Positions 1 through 8,853 of a stretch of 34,304 nt of DNA are shown here, in pieces; the first letter of the stretch is position 1; every line of letters begins with the position of its first letter. The position numbers were made by a program, and so were the translations under genes. A model generated the notes under the pieces. The model was not told where the DNA came from. It made no database searches and was given only the letters and a program-made list of their open reading frames with translations. The DNA comes from Candidatus Nanopelagicales bacterium (GTDB taxonomy: Bacteria; Actinomycetota; Actinomycetes; S36-B12; UBA10799): contig JAOAUD010000005.1 of the NCBI GenBank assembly GCA_030157755.1, positions 1-34,304 of the forward strand, read 5' to 3'.

Positions 1-117
1 CACAATAACCTGACAAAAGTGAAAAACACAACGAACTCGTAGTGGGTTGCAGGTTTATTTAGGACAGCATCCGGGTATCTTGCTGGAGTCACTCCCCGAC
101 CAAGCCTGGAGCCACTC

Positions 118-348
118 ATGCGTAACACCGTCGCCGCCCCAAGAACGCGCACAATTCTTGCGATCGTTGGTCTCACCTTGGCGGCAGTTGCGCTGCTGTT
201 CACCAGCGCTTCAACGTCATCTGCCTCGCAGTCGCCAACCCCAGCACCAGCAGCAGTCGGCCAGCAGTCGCCCCAATCGGCTGACCAGCATGCCCACCCG
301 AACGAAAAACTTCGGGTGCCGTGGAACTCGTGGCTGACCGCCAACTAG
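118..348 (+). CDS. Small exported protein of unknown function (76 aa)
   Basis: Seen: a 76-residue reading frame with a basic N-terminus (MRNTVAAPRTRT), one hydrophobic segment at about residues 13-30, and a small-residue stretch that could be a signal peptidase site (ASTSSAS) near residue 36. A short Pro/Ala/Gln-rich tail follows and ends in NSWLTAN. A GGAG lies 7 bases before the ATG, which supports this start over the overlapping frame that begins at 47. There is no recognisable domain. It is probably secreted or anchored by an uncleaved helix; the function is unknown. Its downstream neighbour is the 56-aa zinc ribbon on the same strand, and whether they share a transcript is unclear. Confidence 0.5.
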   Translation: MRNTVAAPRTRTILAIVGLTLAAVALLFTSASTSSASQSPTPAPAAVGQQSPQSADQHAHPNEKLRVPWNSWLTAN

Positions 349-401
349 GACCCATAGCCAAACCGATTCCACAGGAGCGTTCACGACCATCGCCCTATGT
401 C

Positions 402-434
402 AGCGTCTAGGGTTCCCAGAGAACCGAACACGCT
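402..434 (+). repeat. Two-tier inverted repeat between the first two small genes
   Basis: Outer arms AGCGT (402-406) and ACGCT (430-434) enclose inner arms GGTTC (411-415) and GAACC (421-425). It lies 54 bases after the stop of the exported protein and 31 bases before the zinc-ribbon ATG. It could be a weak terminator or a leader structure. There is no T-run after it, so the role is a guess. Confidence 0.3.
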
Positions 435-464
435 GAAACCACCACATCACCGAGGCGAGGACTC

Positions 465-635
465 ATGGCCGACCCAACCGCCTGCGCAAACGGTCTCATC
501 GCCGGGCAGGGAAGTATCTACTGGAAGGAAGGAATGGCATCTTGCACCGCCTGCGGGCACAACTACCTTCATTCCAAGAAAGATCCTTGCCACTTGTGCC
601 AAATGGAAGTCCGCTTACGCGCACTCGAGGCGTGA
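465..635 (+). CDS. Zinc-ribbon microprotein (56 aa)
   Basis: Seen: a 56-residue frame starting at ATG 465, preceded by a purine-rich GAGGCGAGGAC that can serve as ribosome binding site. The protein carries two CxxC knuckles, Cys27/Cys30 (CTACG) and Cys42/Cys45 (CHLC), 11 residues apart, with a basic, His-containing loop (GHNYLHSKKD) between them. This is the layout of a treble-clef or zinc-ribbon fold binding one Zn2+. The C-terminus (MEVRLRALEA) looks helical and could mediate pairing or partner binding. Small zinc ribbons like this often act as adaptors or nucleic-acid binders; which applies here cannot be told. A different frame through the same bases (from 397) has no such motif and is rejected. 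Confidence 0.6.
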   Translation: MADPTACANGLIAGQGSIYWKEGMASCTACGHNYLHSKKDPCHLCQMEVRLRALEA

Positions 636-672
636 CGTTAACGGGACCTCGTGACGATAGCGAGACCTCAGA

Positions 673-1428
673 CTATGTGCGGTAGGTCTTGACCTGGCTG
701 TACGCGGAGTACCCAGTTGTCGCTGGAGCCGACCAGGCGATTCTGATTCGCGCTCGCTGACCGTATGTCTTGATGTAGGTGGATCCGTTCGCACGCACGA
801 AGACCCGAAAGATCCTGATGTCCCCGCGCAACCTGCCGGTGGCCGAAACGGAAACGGGTGTGCCGGAGTTCGTGATGCAGCCTGCTTTCATCAACCGCCG
901 AGTTCCTCGAGTCGGAAGTTTCTTTGGGGCGGTCACGCACCCGTTGACCGGCAGTTGCGCAACCGGGGAAGGTGCCGGGTTACCCGTTCCGCTCAGTGCG
1001 ACGTCTTGCGGCGACGGCGGGTCGACCTGACCACCGCCGGTGAACACAAAGTGCAGGTCCGCACTGCGACTTCCTGTCGCAGTCGGGGTGAAACTGACGC
1101 TGACCGAGCAAGTACCGTGCGCAAGTAACGTCGCCCCAGAGCAGCTATTCGTCACGATGGCGAAGTCGGCGCTGTTCGCACCGGTCACAGTCACCGCGCC
1201 TGCGGCAAAAGTCAGGAAGTTGACGTCGTTATCCGCGCCATTCGTAATTGTCTCGGTGAGCGTTGCGGATTGAGTCGAGACCACTTGCGACCCGAATGCC
1301 AACGCCCCGCTCGGCTGGAACTCAGCATGACCGTTGGCAATTGCAGGTGAAGCCGCCACACCGATTGCGCCAATTCCCACCGTTGCCGCAGCCAAACCAC
1401 TAACTGCCCATTTTGCTGTCGCACGCAC
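673..1428 (-). CDS. Secreted choice-of-anchor D-like (ASH/Ig-like) protein
   Basis: 251 residues from a GTG start. Residues 1-31 form a Sec signal peptide (MRATAKWAVSGLAAATVGIG, then AASPAIA before the mature part). Residues about 35-150 form a beta-rich Ig-like domain with the pattern GSQVVSTQSATLTETITNGA ... CSGATLLAHGTCSVSVSFTPTATG, typical of the choice-of-anchor D / ASH-type domain of bacterial surface proteins. It includes the two conserved cysteines and the SVSFTPTATG strand. A proline-rich linker (about 150-160) leads to a C-terminal part of about 90 residues (from VNGCVTAP) with two more cysteines and many Arg, ending in SAYSQVKTYRT. I do not recognise that part. Likely an extracellular structural or adhesive protein. 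It stands alone on the minus strand, upstream of no obvious partner. Confidence 0.7.
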   Translation of the reverse strand: MRATAKWAVSGLAAATVGIGAIGVAASPAIANGHAEFQPSGALAFGSQVVSTQSATLTETITNGADNDVNFLTFAAGAVTVTGANSADFAIVTNSCSGATLLAHGTCSVSVSFTPTATGSRSADLHFVFTGGGQVDPPSPQDVALSGTGNPAPSPVAQLPVNGCVTAPKKLPTRGTRRLMKAGCITNSGTPVSVSATGRLRGDIRIFRVFVRANGSTYIKTYGQRARIRIAWSAPATTGYSAYSQVKTYRT

Positions 1429-1493
1429 GTCAGCAAGCTAGCAGACGATTCGGGAATTGACGGTCAACGCAATACGCCCTCAAACCTCATGCG

Positions 1494-2024
1494 TCAGTCA
1501 GTGTGTTGCTCTTCGAGATCGAGCAGCAACACCTTGCGATCAAGGCCGCCGCCATAGCCGGTCAACGAACCGTTAGACCCGATCACCCTGTGGCAGGGGA
1601 TCATGATCGCGATTGGGTTGTAGTGGTTAGCCATCCCGACCGCGCGGCTCGCAGCGGGATTCCCAACAGCTGCAGCAACCTCCCCGTAGGTGGCCGTCTG
1701 CCCGTAGGGGATCGCACATAGAGCGGCCCAGACCTTCATGCGGAACTGCGTCCCCGAAGGTGCCAACGGAACGGAGAAACGGTCACGTCTTCCTGCGAAG
1801 TACTCATTGAGTTGGGCACGCGCCTCTTTGAAGGCCCGGCGATCATGCTTCCAGTCGTCACCGAAATCTGGCTTGGTGTCGTCATGTGTCTCCATGGAAA
1901 GGTGCGTGAGAACCTCACCATCGCCGACCAAGGTGAGCTGACCGATCGGGCTTGACATGGTCGTGTAGCGGACGATCGCATTGGAATCCGGATCAACAAA
2001 GCGGACTTCCTCAAGAAGTGCCAT
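1494..2024 (-). CDS. ogt: Methylated-DNA-[protein]-cysteine S-methyltransferase (O6-alkylguanine repair)
   Basis: 176 residues. Takes the alkyl group from O6-alkylguanine (and O4-alkylthymine) onto its own cysteine, a single-use direct repair reaction. The active-site motif IPCHRVIG is intact with Cys144 as acceptor. The helix-turn-helix segment (IPYGQTATYGEVAAAVGNPAASRAV, about 105-129) and the following asparagine segment ANHYNP match the family, as does the downstream GYGGGL loop. The ATG at 2024 was chosen because it overlaps the stop of the upstream Ada-AlkA gene as TGATG, a classic coupling arrangement. The open frame extends upstream to 2126, but that part has no family similarity. Co-transcription with Ada-AlkA implies induction by methylation damage. 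Confidence 0.93.
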   Translation of the reverse strand: MALLEEVRFVDPDSNAIVRYTTMSSPIGQLTLVGDGEVLTHLSMETHDDTKPDFGDDWKHDRRAFKEARAQLNEYFAGRRDRFSVPLAPSGTQFRMKVWAALCAIPYGQTATYGEVAAAVGNPAASRAVGMANHYNPIAIMIPCHRVIGSNGSLTGYGGGLDRKVLLLDLEEQHTD

Positions 2025-3595
2025 CAGCTGCGCCCTTTCTGTTTGGCGGTCGAGGTTGTACGTGAAGTCTGACCGTTCACGGAATCCAGGAACGCCCACA
2101 AATGGTGGGTTGTGTATGAACGCCACGGGCGCCAGACCTGTGAATAGGTTTCAATACTTTTCGCATCACCTGGCTGCCCGAGCGCAGCCATTGCTTTAAC
2201 AATCCCCAAATCCGTCGGCAGAAAGACGTCAGGATCGCCAAGTCCGCGCATTCGGATCGCGGCCACTGTCCACGGCCCAATGCCGTGCAGTGCCAACAAC
2301 TGCTGGCCTACGTGGTCCCAGTCTGAACCTGGATTCAGCACGATCGATTCATCAGCGAGTGCCTGGGCAAGTGCCTTAATTGCCTTCTTCCGCGAGACCG
2401 GCATTGCGAAATCCGCGGGGTCCGCTTCGGCGAGAACACCCGGTGCCGGAAACGTATGCGTCACCGATCCGACGGGAGCGCGCAGCGGCAATCCGTACCC
2501 CGCAACGAGTCGCCCGGCGACCGTCCTCGCGCCTGTGGTGCTGACCTGCTGACCAATCACCACTCTGAAGGCGACCTCATTCGGGTCCGTACTGCCGGGC
2601 ATTCGGTGCCCCGGACTCGCAGCGATCAACGGCCTCAAGAGTGGATCGCGGGCCAGTTGTTCGTCGATCGCCAGTGGATCGGAATCAAGATCGAGCATGC
2701 GCCGACAACGCTGCACAGCCGCAGTGAGATCCCGCAAGTCGTCCAGCCAGAGTTCACACTCAACAAATCCGGCCAATCCGCCCGCCCCGGCCGACGACTC
2801 AGCCAACGACAGCGCAGCAACCCCCGACCCATGCGGAAGGATCAAGGAACGCCGATAGGTGCCACCTACGTACTCCTCGATTCCCTGGACAGAACGATTC
2901 CCGAGAAAGTCCAGTGCCGCACGCACGTTCATCGGCGCGCGGTATGCCAGCCGGACCTTCACGGAATCCCTGGGCCCGCCATTCGGCGTCCTCGCTTGTG
3001 AATGTGCCGCACCCGCTCGCAGCTGACTTGGTGTGGCGGCGAAGACTTCCTTGATCGTGTCGTTGAACTGGCGAATGCTCGAAAAGCCCGAGGCGAATGC
3101 GACATCACTTATCGAGATCGACGACGTTTCCAACAACAGCCTGGCGGTGCGAGCGCGTTGGGCCCGGGCAAGCGCGCTCGGCCCAACCCCGACTTCTGAA
3201 ACCAGCTGCCGATTCAACTGCCGTTCGCTGTAGCCAACCTCGGCCGCCAATCCTGCGACACCTTGTCGATCGACTACTCCGTCAGCGATCAATCGCATTG
3301 CCCGGCCAACAAGATCGCCTCGCACGTTCCATTCCGGGGAGCCGGGTGCGGTATCCGGACGACACCGTTTGCAGGCCCGAAATCCAGCCTCCTGCGCGGC
3401 AGCGGCAGTCCGGTAAAACGACAGGTTGGATTTCTTCGGTGTAATCGCTGGGCAACTCGGACGGCAATAGATCCCCGTCGACGAAACACCTGAGTAGAAG
3501 ACCCCGTCGAATCGCGAATCCTTGCCGCGAACGGCGCGATAGCAGACATCGGGATCCAGCAGTCCAGGGTTGCTCACTGACGTACTGTGCCTCAC
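2024..3595 (-). CDS. alkA: Ada N-terminal / AraC-type HTH / AlkA DNA glycosylase fusion
   Basis: 523 residues. Residues about 12-85 are the Ada zinc domain, with Cys44, Cys48, Cys75 and Cys78 (GIYCRPSCPA ... RACKRCRPD). In E. coli Ada the first of these accepts methyl from phosphotriesters and turns the protein into an activator. Residues about 92-190 are an AraC-type helix-turn-helix. Residues about 210-325 match the AlkA N-terminal domain. Residues about 335-500 are the HhH-GPD glycosylase (ALHGIGPWTVAAIRMRGLGD hairpin, then VFLPTDLGI with the catalytic Asp), which excises 3-methyladenine and related bases. The GTG at 3595 is the furthest start fitting the family; GTG seven codons later is an alternative. 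The Ogt part found in E. coli Ada is supplied by the overlapping downstream gene. Confidence 0.93.
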   Translation of the reverse strand: MRHSTSVSNPGLLDPDVCYRAVRGKDSRFDGVFYSGVSSTGIYCRPSCPAITPKKSNLSFYRTAAAAQEAGFRACKRCRPDTAPGSPEWNVRGDLVGRAMRLIADGVVDRQGVAGLAAEVGYSERQLNRQLVSEVGVGPSALARAQRARTARLLLETSSISISDVAFASGFSSIRQFNDTIKEVFAATPSQLRAGAAHSQARTPNGGPRDSVKVRLAYRAPMNVRAALDFLGNRSVQGIEEYVGGTYRRSLILPHGSGVAALSLAESSAGAGGLAGFVECELWLDDLRDLTAAVQRCRRMLDLDSDPLAIDEQLARDPLLRPLIAASPGHRMPGSTDPNEVAFRVVIGQQVSTTGARTVAGRLVAGYGLPLRAPVGSVTHTFPAPGVLAEADPADFAMPVSRKKAIKALAQALADESIVLNPGSDWDHVGQQLLALHGIGPWTVAAIRMRGLGDPDVFLPTDLGIVKAMAALGQPGDAKSIETYSQVWRPWRSYTTHHLWAFLDSVNGQTSRTTSTAKQKGRS

Positions 3596-3636
3596 TTCGC
3601 CACGATTAACTAGCGGAAATCAGACATCACCATCCG

Positions 3637-3650
3637 GCGCCCTCGGGCGC
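3637..3650 (-). terminator. Short GC-rich hairpin after the P450/FAD-reductase operon
   Basis: Arms GCGCC and GGCGC around a CTCG tetraloop, about 26 bases beyond the stop of the FAD reductase on the minus strand and before the Ada-AlkA start. The following bases on that strand are only mildly T-rich, so intrinsic termination is plausible but weak. Confidence 0.4.
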
Positions 3651-3675
3651 TGATGCAGCCGACCGACCGAGCAGA

Positions 3676-5349
3676 TCAGCCCACCAACCAGTCATGCACG
3701 ATAGGAACCACTGAGGCACCCTCACCAGTCGCCGACGCGACACGCTTCATCGAACCGGCCCTGACGTCACCGACCGCGAACACGCCGGGCGCGCTCGTTG
3801 CGAGATTCTCTGGCGGCAGGCCATCAATCCAAAACTCATGTGGAACGTCGCGACCGGTGAGGATGAAGCCTTTTTCGTCACGACTGACTTCGCTCGGCAG
3901 CCAGTCGGTGTGCGTCACCGCTCCGAGGAGGAGGAACAGCCCTTGAATCTCGCGCCGAGTGACCGACCCATCGATCAGGTTCCGAACATCGACGTACTGA
4001 AGCCACCCTTCTCCCCCACCATCAACGATTGCCGAGGAAGGCTGCACACGAATGCGCGCACTGTGTGCAATCTCCTCAATGAGGTACTGCGACATCGTGG
4101 CCCGCAAGTCTTCGCGCCGGACCATGATCGTTACTTCATTTGCAAACTTCGCGAGGTGCAGCGCGGCCTGTCCGGCGGAGTTCCCGCCACCCACGACGAC
4201 CACGTGAGCGTCTGCCATCTCACGAGCTGCTGTCATGGCGCTGCCGTAGTAGACACCTCGGCCCGCAAGTTCCTCCACGGCCGGGACACCGAGGCGCCGG
4301 TAAGCAACGCCGGATGCCAACACAACGGCACGAGCCTGAACGCTGCCTCGCTCGCTTTCGACGGTCCACAGCGTGCTGTCGGGGACGCGGCGAAGCCCCG
4401 TCGCCTGGGTGCCGTTGAAGAATGCCGCCCCAAATCGCATTGCCTGTTGGTTCGCTCGTTGCGCCAACCGCATTCCAGAAATCCCTCGGGGAAACCCGAG
4501 GTAGTTGCGGATCATGGAACTGGTTCCCGCTTGCCCACCCACGGCATCGGCTTCAATGACCATCGTCGACAAACCTTCGGAGGCACCGTAAACGGCGGCA
4601 GCAAGCCCGGCCGGGCCTGCCCCGATGATCACGAGGTCCAGGACAGTTCCGGGCGGAAGGTCCTCTGGCCTACTCGATAGGTAGGTCGCTACCTCGGCTG
4701 CGGTTTTCGGAGAGATCAACAGTTCCCGAAGTGGCGCACTCACCACCGGCAGTTGACCAACCTCGCCGTAGCGGGCTTCGAACTCGCCCAGGACCTGAAT
4801 GCCAACGTCGCTCTCCGGTGCGTGCAGGCCGTGCGGTAGCCCGGCACGCGCGAGCAGATCGCGGATGGCCATGGTCAACGGCTCTTTGCCAGTGGCAATG
4901 ATCTGAACCATTTCGACCTCGGGCGTTGCAACCGTGGATGCCCACTCAGACAGCATCTCCGTGATCGCGGTATGGAACTCCTCGTCTCGTGGACCCTGCG
5001 GCATCAGCAAGTAGGCATCGAGCAGGCCGGTCGCCATGCCGGGACGCATCGTTGGGCCCTCCACCAGGAACCGATCGCGATGCGCTGTGACTAGTCGGCG
5101 GGCCGTTGGGACCGCGGTCCTCAGCTTGGCAACTGCCTCAAGCGCTGGGGCGTCCGGCAATTCGGCATCCACCACGAACAGCGCGACCTGACGCCCCTGC
5201 GCAGCAAGCCCGGTTGAGACCTCCACAACTTGCGTTGCCGAAGTAGCGACCACCAATTCGTAGTCGCGGACGTAGCGACTGAACTCGTCGAGTAAGAAGT
5301 CCGTTCGGGTACCTGACACCAACACAACAACTGGAACTGACGAAGTCAT
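3676..5349 (-). CDS. FAD/NAD(P)H oxidoreductase of thioredoxin-reductase type with N-terminal receiver-like domain
   Basis: 557 residues in three parts. Residues 1-130 resemble a response-regulator receiver fold (alternating hydrophobic strands, [14 protein letters not shown]), though the acidic pocket is not clearly intact. Residues about 143-225 resemble a glutaredoxin/thioredoxin-like domain without a CxxC. Residues 236-557 are a thioredoxin-reductase-like flavoprotein: FAD motif GAGPAG (243-248), NAD(P)H motif GGGNSA (387-392) followed by VRRE, and the C-terminal FAD motif FAVGDVR. Where thioredoxin reductase has its CATC pair this protein reads GSAMTA (369-374), so it cannot do dithiol exchange at that site. 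Related flavoproteins act as ferredoxin-NADP reductases. It starts 9 bp after the P450 stop, so it may feed electrons to that enzyme; this is inference. Confidence 0.85.
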   Translation of the reverse strand: MTSSVPVVVLVSGTRTDFLLDEFSRYVRDYELVVATSATQVVEVSTGLAAQGRQVALFVVDAELPDAPALEAVAKLRTAVPTARRLVTAHRDRFLVEGPTMRPGMATGLLDAYLLMPQGPRDEEFHTAITEMLSEWASTVATPEVEMVQIIATGKEPLTMAIRDLLARAGLPHGLHAPESDVGIQVLGEFEARYGEVGQLPVVSAPLRELLISPKTAAEVATYLSSRPEDLPPGTVLDLVIIGAGPAGLAAAVYGASEGLSTMVIEADAVGGQAGTSSMIRNYLGFPRGISGMRLAQRANQQAMRFGAAFFNGTQATGLRRVPDSTLWTVESERGSVQARAVVLASGVAYRRLGVPAVEELAGRGVYYGSAMTAAREMADAHVVVVGGGNSAGQAALHLAKFANEVTIMVRREDLRATMSQYLIEEIAHSARIRVQPSSAIVDGGGEGWLQYVDVRNLIDGSVTRREIQGLFLLLGAVTHTDWLPSEVSRDEKGFILTGRDVPHEFWIDGLPPENLATSAPGVFAVGDVRAGSMKRVASATGEGASVVPIVHDWLVG

Positions 5350-5358
5350 GAACGGATA

Positions 5359-6852
5359 CTAGTGGCCGATCCGTGGTCGGATCCGGGCCGGAATCCCATT
5401 GCCTGGTCGAAGCGTGACTGCAGGAACAGGAATCACATCGCGCGGCGCGGATGCCACGACCTCCCAATCACGCCCAAGCGTCGCAAGGGCAAGGACTGCT
5501 TCAGCCAACGCGAATCGATCCCCTATGCACTTGCGGGACGCAAACCCAAACGGGAACCAGGCTGCGCGAGGTTGCCCCGGCGCCTTCTCATCGAATTCGC
5601 CGTCGTCGTTCAGCCAGCGGCTCGGCGTGAAACTCGAGGCATCGGTCCAGTAGCGCGGGTCACGCTGCATGTAGTACTGCGACGCAAGCAAAGTCGACCC
5701 CTTGGGGATGTTGTACCCATCCAGGGAGATGTCCTCGCGCAGACGCCGCGAGATGATCCACGCGGGCGGATTCAGCCTCATCGATTCAGCAACGACCGCA
5801 CGGGTTCGGTGCAGTTGGCCGACGTCGTCGATTCCCAAACTCCGGTCCTGACCGACCGTGTCCCACTCCTCCTCGACCCATCGGCGAATCTCTCGGTGAC
5901 GGCTCAATTCGAGCCAGGTCCACGACAACGCATTCGCTGTGGTCTCGTGCCCGGCGAGCACGAGGGTCATCACTTCGTCGCGAAGTTCATTGACACTAAG
6001 GCCCTGGCCACTTTCCGGGTCCCGGGCTTGAATGAGAACAGCCAACATGTCGGTTGGATCTTCGCCAGCGAGAAGCTGGGCCTGCTTCTGCGCAATCAGG
6101 CGAGCGACAACGGCATCGAGCCGCTCCACGGATTCGATGAGCCGTCGCCGAGTCGGAGTCGGGAATCGCAACAGGACAACTCCAGCGGGGGACAACATCC
6201 TGCTGAACCGACCGAGAACGGCCGTCAAGGCCTCAGAGATCTCCACGGCATCGCCGGTGAGGTCTGCACCGAACAACGTGCGCCCCACAATGTCGAGAGT
6301 GAGGTCCGACATCTGTTCGGAAACCAGGATTCCCGTGTCGCCTGTCCTGACCCGATCACGCCATTGACTCGATAGTCGCTGCGTTGCCGCCACCATTTGA
6401 TCGCCGTAGGTTGCGATCCGCCGCGGGCTGAACGCCGGCTGGACCAGACTGCGGTTGCGCTTATGCTCAGGCTCTTCGGACGTCAGGATCCCGTTGCCAA
6501 GAATTGGGCGAGTGGCCTGCAACGCCATGGACCGGCGAGTAGTCCCGTCGAGCTTGGCGAATACCTCCCACACGAGCTCTGGGTCAGACAGCGCATACAG
6601 ATTTTCAGGGCCGACTCGCGCGAACGAAATCGGCTTGATGGAACACAACTCGCCCATGAAGGCAAGCGACGTGACCCGACCAGTCAGGATTGCGCTCGCG
6701 ACCCGACGACGTGACGGACCCGGTGGCCGCCGAATTCCCTTCGGCTGTTTGACCCGCAGTTGGACCATTGCCTCGCGAGTCAGTGCCAACCGCTGCTCGA
6801 TCGTCAACATCTGATCGTTGGGCAATGCCTGCGCGTTCGGCGTGGTTGTCAC
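5359..6852 (-). CDS. Cytochrome P450 monooxygenase
   Basis: 497 residues from the GTG at 6852 (the frame continues to a TTG at 6888, less likely). Heme-thiolate enzyme that inserts one oxygen atom into an organic substrate. Seen: I-helix oxygen-activation motif AGHETTANALSW, K-helix ExxR as ESMRLNPPAW, the PERF-like region FTPSRWLND, and the heme loop FPFGFASRKCIGDRFA with Cys442 as axial ligand. The heme loop has Phe-Ala-Ser where most have Gly-x-Gly, a small deviation. No membrane anchor is visible, so it is soluble. The sequence style is that of bacterial fatty-acid or terpenoid hydroxylases, but the substrate cannot be read. The chitinase stop lies about 40 bp upstream, and the FAD reductase begins 9 bp downstream. 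Confidence 0.93.
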   Translation of the reverse strand: MTTTPNAQALPNDQMLTIEQRLALTREAMVQLRVKQPKGIRRPPGPSRRRVASAILTGRVTSLAFMGELCSIKPISFARVGPENLYALSDPELVWEVFAKLDGTTRRSMALQATRPILGNGILTSEEPEHKRNRSLVQPAFSPRRIATYGDQMVAATQRLSSQWRDRVRTGDTGILVSEQMSDLTLDIVGRTLFGADLTGDAVEISEALTAVLGRFSRMLSPAGVVLLRFPTPTRRRLIESVERLDAVVARLIAQKQAQLLAGEDPTDMLAVLIQARDPESGQGLSVNELRDEVMTLVLAGHETTANALSWTWLELSRHREIRRWVEEEWDTVGQDRSLGIDDVGQLHRTRAVVAESMRLNPPAWIISRRLREDISLDGYNIPKGSTLLASQYYMQRDPRYWTDASSFTPSRWLNDDGEFDEKAPGQPRAAWFPFGFASRKCIGDRFALAEAVLALATLGRDWEVVASAPRDVIPVPAVTLRPGNGIPARIRPRIGH

Positions 6853-6891
6853 CAAGCCAGTATCAGCGCACTTTGGCGTCGGCAGCAAGAC

Positions 6892-8853
6892 TTAACTGGC
6901 AAACGCCCTGGCATACGCCCAAGCGGGTGCAGTCGATCCGCTGCAATTCTCCGAGATGTACGTCGCGTTGTTGGGGCAAGCGACGTCTCGTTGCAGCGCC
7001 CACCATGAAATCTCGCCGAGGTTGTTGGCCTTGGCCCACGTTGCAACCTTCGTAGCGTCCGCAACCGTGAATACCTCGTTAGCGACGTCGTTCTCACCAA
7101 TCATCGCCGTGATCCCAACGCGTGCAATGCGTTGCGCGGCCGTCGTCCCTGGGTAGAGGAACCCGACCTGGTTCGCTGTGTTTGTTGCCGCGTCAATCGC
7201 GCTTTGACCCATCGTGTTGTTGGGTCCTCCGTAGTCCATCGCCATGACGTTCACGAGGTCAACGCGACCTCCGCCGCTGACTGTGTCCTGCAGGACTCCA
7301 AGTCCGTCAGCCGTGAGTCCGCTCGGCAGAACCGGCAACGTGAATGTCACCGTCAGCGTCTTTCCTGCTGCGGCGGCATCTGCCTGGAGCCCAGCGATCG
7401 CCTGGCCACGACGAACGTTCGACGCATGATCGGACTGTGCTGCACCTTCAATATCGAAGTCGATACGAGTCAGGTTGTAGCGATCGATGACCGACTTGTA
7501 GGCGGCCTTGAGCGAAGCAGCGCTCGAGCACTTCGCGGCAACCTCTGTACCTGCGGCACCTCCGAAGCTGACGGCAACTTGACCACCAGCGGCCTGCAGG
7601 TCGCTGATCGTCTTGTTCATCGCATCGATCTGGCTGCCAGTCGAACTCGGCGACAGGGATGCGTATCCGCCCCAGGCGGGCGAACAATCACCTGGTGAGG
7701 TGATGAATGCCGCGGTGTAGGACGTGATTCCGGTGGCCGCCTTTGCTGCCATGAGGTCCGGGGTTGGCCAGTTGGACAAGTCGGCATACGGGGCAACTTT
7801 GAAGTTGGCCGGAAGTGGTACGGGTGCTGGTGCCGTGGGTGCTGGTGTCGGGGTTGGAGTTGGGGTTGGAGTTGGGGTTGGAGTTGGCGTAGGGGTTGGG
7901 ATCGGAGTTGGCGATCCTCCACCGACTGCACAGGTGCGAGCCCCTGCCGACGTTGTTGCTGCGCACGTTGTCGGGTTCGCTGGGACCGACGCGTAATTGG
8001 CAGTGAGCCCAAACGTTGCAGTCGCACCCGTTGCTAACGATCCGTTCCAGGCCTCATTTGAAACGATCAAGTGCGTTGGCGTGGACTGATTAATCCCACT
8101 CCACACTGATCCCGGGTTCAATCCCCAAGGGACATCGACCTTCCAGGAACTGATCGCCGGGCCGTTGTTCTTGACGGTGACGTTGTATGTGCCGCCACCA
8201 CCCCACGAACTTGAGGTGTACGACAAGCTGATCCCGGCGGCCGGAATCGGCGTCGGAGTCGGCGTCGGAGTCGGCGTGGGAGTCGGCGTGGGAGTCGGGG
8301 TCGGGGTCGGGGTCGGCGTCGGCGTCGGCGTCGGCGTGGGAGTCGGGGTTGGCGTGGGAGTCGGAGTGACCCCCGGGATCGTGCAAGTGGTGCCTGCCAC
8401 CGCGCAGCCACTCGGGGTCAGCGCCGCCCCTGTTGTTCGTGACGCATTAAGCCCAAAAGTGGCAGATGCCCCAGGTGCGAGTGCGGTCGCCCAAGAGGGC
8501 GCAGTCGTCCGGAATCCGGCCGGGTTGTTAGGAATTGCCGACTTGGTGCCATTCCACAAATCCGTCACCTTGTTAGTGGTGAAGAGATCAATCGTCCATG
8601 GGTTAAGCGTTGAGGTGGTTCGGTTGGTAATAGTCGCGGTTGCCTGAAATCCGGAGCCCCAGTCATTGTCGACATGCCACTGCAGTTCGACACCGGTGGT
8701 GACGGCAGCATCGGCGGGCGCACCAATCATCGCTGCGCCGAGGATCCCGACGGCCGACACCACCCCCACAGCAAGAGCGGGGCCACGGCGAAGCGAGCCA
8801 AATATGGATCGACCTTGTCGTGCAGTACTCGTACCGTGCGGCTGATTACTCAT
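6892..8853 (-). CDS. Secreted GH18 chitinase with two CBM2 domains
   Basis: 653 residues. Start ATG 8853 is set by a GGAG 7 bases upstream and by the signal peptide that begins there (basic SLRRGP, then a hydrophobic run to APADAA near residue 50); the frame itself runs on to 9036. Order: CBM2-like domain about 51-160 ([20 protein letters not shown]), Pro-Thr linker, second CBM2-like domain about 205-305, second Pro-Thr linker, GH18 barrel about 345-653. The GH18 catalytic motif reads RIDFDIEGA, with Glu as acid, and the C-terminal barrel strand has [10 protein letters not shown]. It should cleave chitin or another beta-1,4-GlcNAc polymer outside the cell, with the CBM2 modules holding the enzyme to the polysaccharide. 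Divergent from the EndoH-like lipoprotein gene. Confidence 0.93.
   Translation of the reverse strand: MSNQPHGTSTARQGRSIFGSLRRGPALAVGVVSAVGILGAAMIGAPADAAVTTGVELQWHVDNDWGSGFQATATITNRTTSTLNPWTIDLFTTNKVTDLWNGTKSAIPNNPAGFRTTAPSWATALAPGASATFGLNASRTTGAALTPSGCAVAGTTCTIPGVTPTPTPTPTPTPTPTPTPTPTPTPTPTPTPTPTPTPTPTPIPAAGISLSYTSSSWGGGGTYNVTVKNNGPAISSWKVDVPWGLNPGSVWSGINQSTPTHLIVSNEAWNGSLATGATATFGLTANYASVPANPTTCAATTSAGARTCAVGGGSPTPIPTPTPTPTPTPTPTPTPTPAPTAPAPVPLPANFKVAPYADLSNWPTPDLMAAKAATGITSYTAAFITSPGDCSPAWGGYASLSPSSTGSQIDAMNKTISDLQAAGGQVAVSFGGAAGTEVAAKCSSAASLKAAYKSVIDRYNLTRIDFDIEGAAQSDHASNVRRGQAIAGLQADAAAAGKTLTVTFTLPVLPSGLTADGLGVLQDTVSGGGRVDLVNVMAMDYGGPNNTMGQSAIDAATNTANQVGFLYPGTTAAQRIARVGITAMIGENDVANEVFTVADATKVATWAKANNLGEISWWALQRDVACPNNATYISENCSGSTAPAWAYARAFAS
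7849..7912 (-). repeat. Hexanucleotide Pro-Thr linker repeat (CBM2-GH18 linker)
   Basis: Tandem 6-bp units on the plus strand read GTTGGA/GTTGGG, coding Thr-Pro on the minus strand. They form the flexible linker between the second CBM2 and the GH18 barrel. The units are rich in GTT, unlike the GTC-rich units of the other linker. Confidence 0.85.
8246..8367 (-). repeat. Hexanucleotide Pro-Thr linker repeat (CBM2-CBM2 linker)
   Basis: About 20 units of 6 bp (plus strand GTCGGC/GTCGGA/GTGGGA) coding Thr-Pro on the minus strand, the linker between the two CBM2-like domains. Slippage would change linker length without breaking the frame. Confidence 0.88.

Noticed and set aside
47-337. 96-codon frame overlapping the first exported protein
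   Set aside because: Gln/Arg-rich shadow frame; the 118-348 frame has a signal sequence and GGAG.
397-654. 85-codon frame over the zinc-ribbon gene
   Set aside because: Low-complexity translation without motif; the overlapping 465-635 frame has four ordered cysteines and a better ribosome site.
3838-4680. Long plus-strand open frame of 280 codons
   Set aside because: It is fully antisense to the FAD reductase, has no domain or ribosome site, and reads as a high-GC shadow.
5362-6375. Plus-strand open frame of 337 codons
   Set aside because: Antisense to the P450, whose heme, I-helix and ExxR motifs are all in the minus-strand frame.
8246-8367. Regular repeats considered as a CRISPR array
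   Set aside because: Units are 6 bp, contiguous, without spacers, and encode Thr-Pro in frame.
8165-8647. Plus-strand frame with a long Gly-Val repeat
   Set aside because: It is the complement of the Pro-Thr linker repeat; no independent coding evidence.
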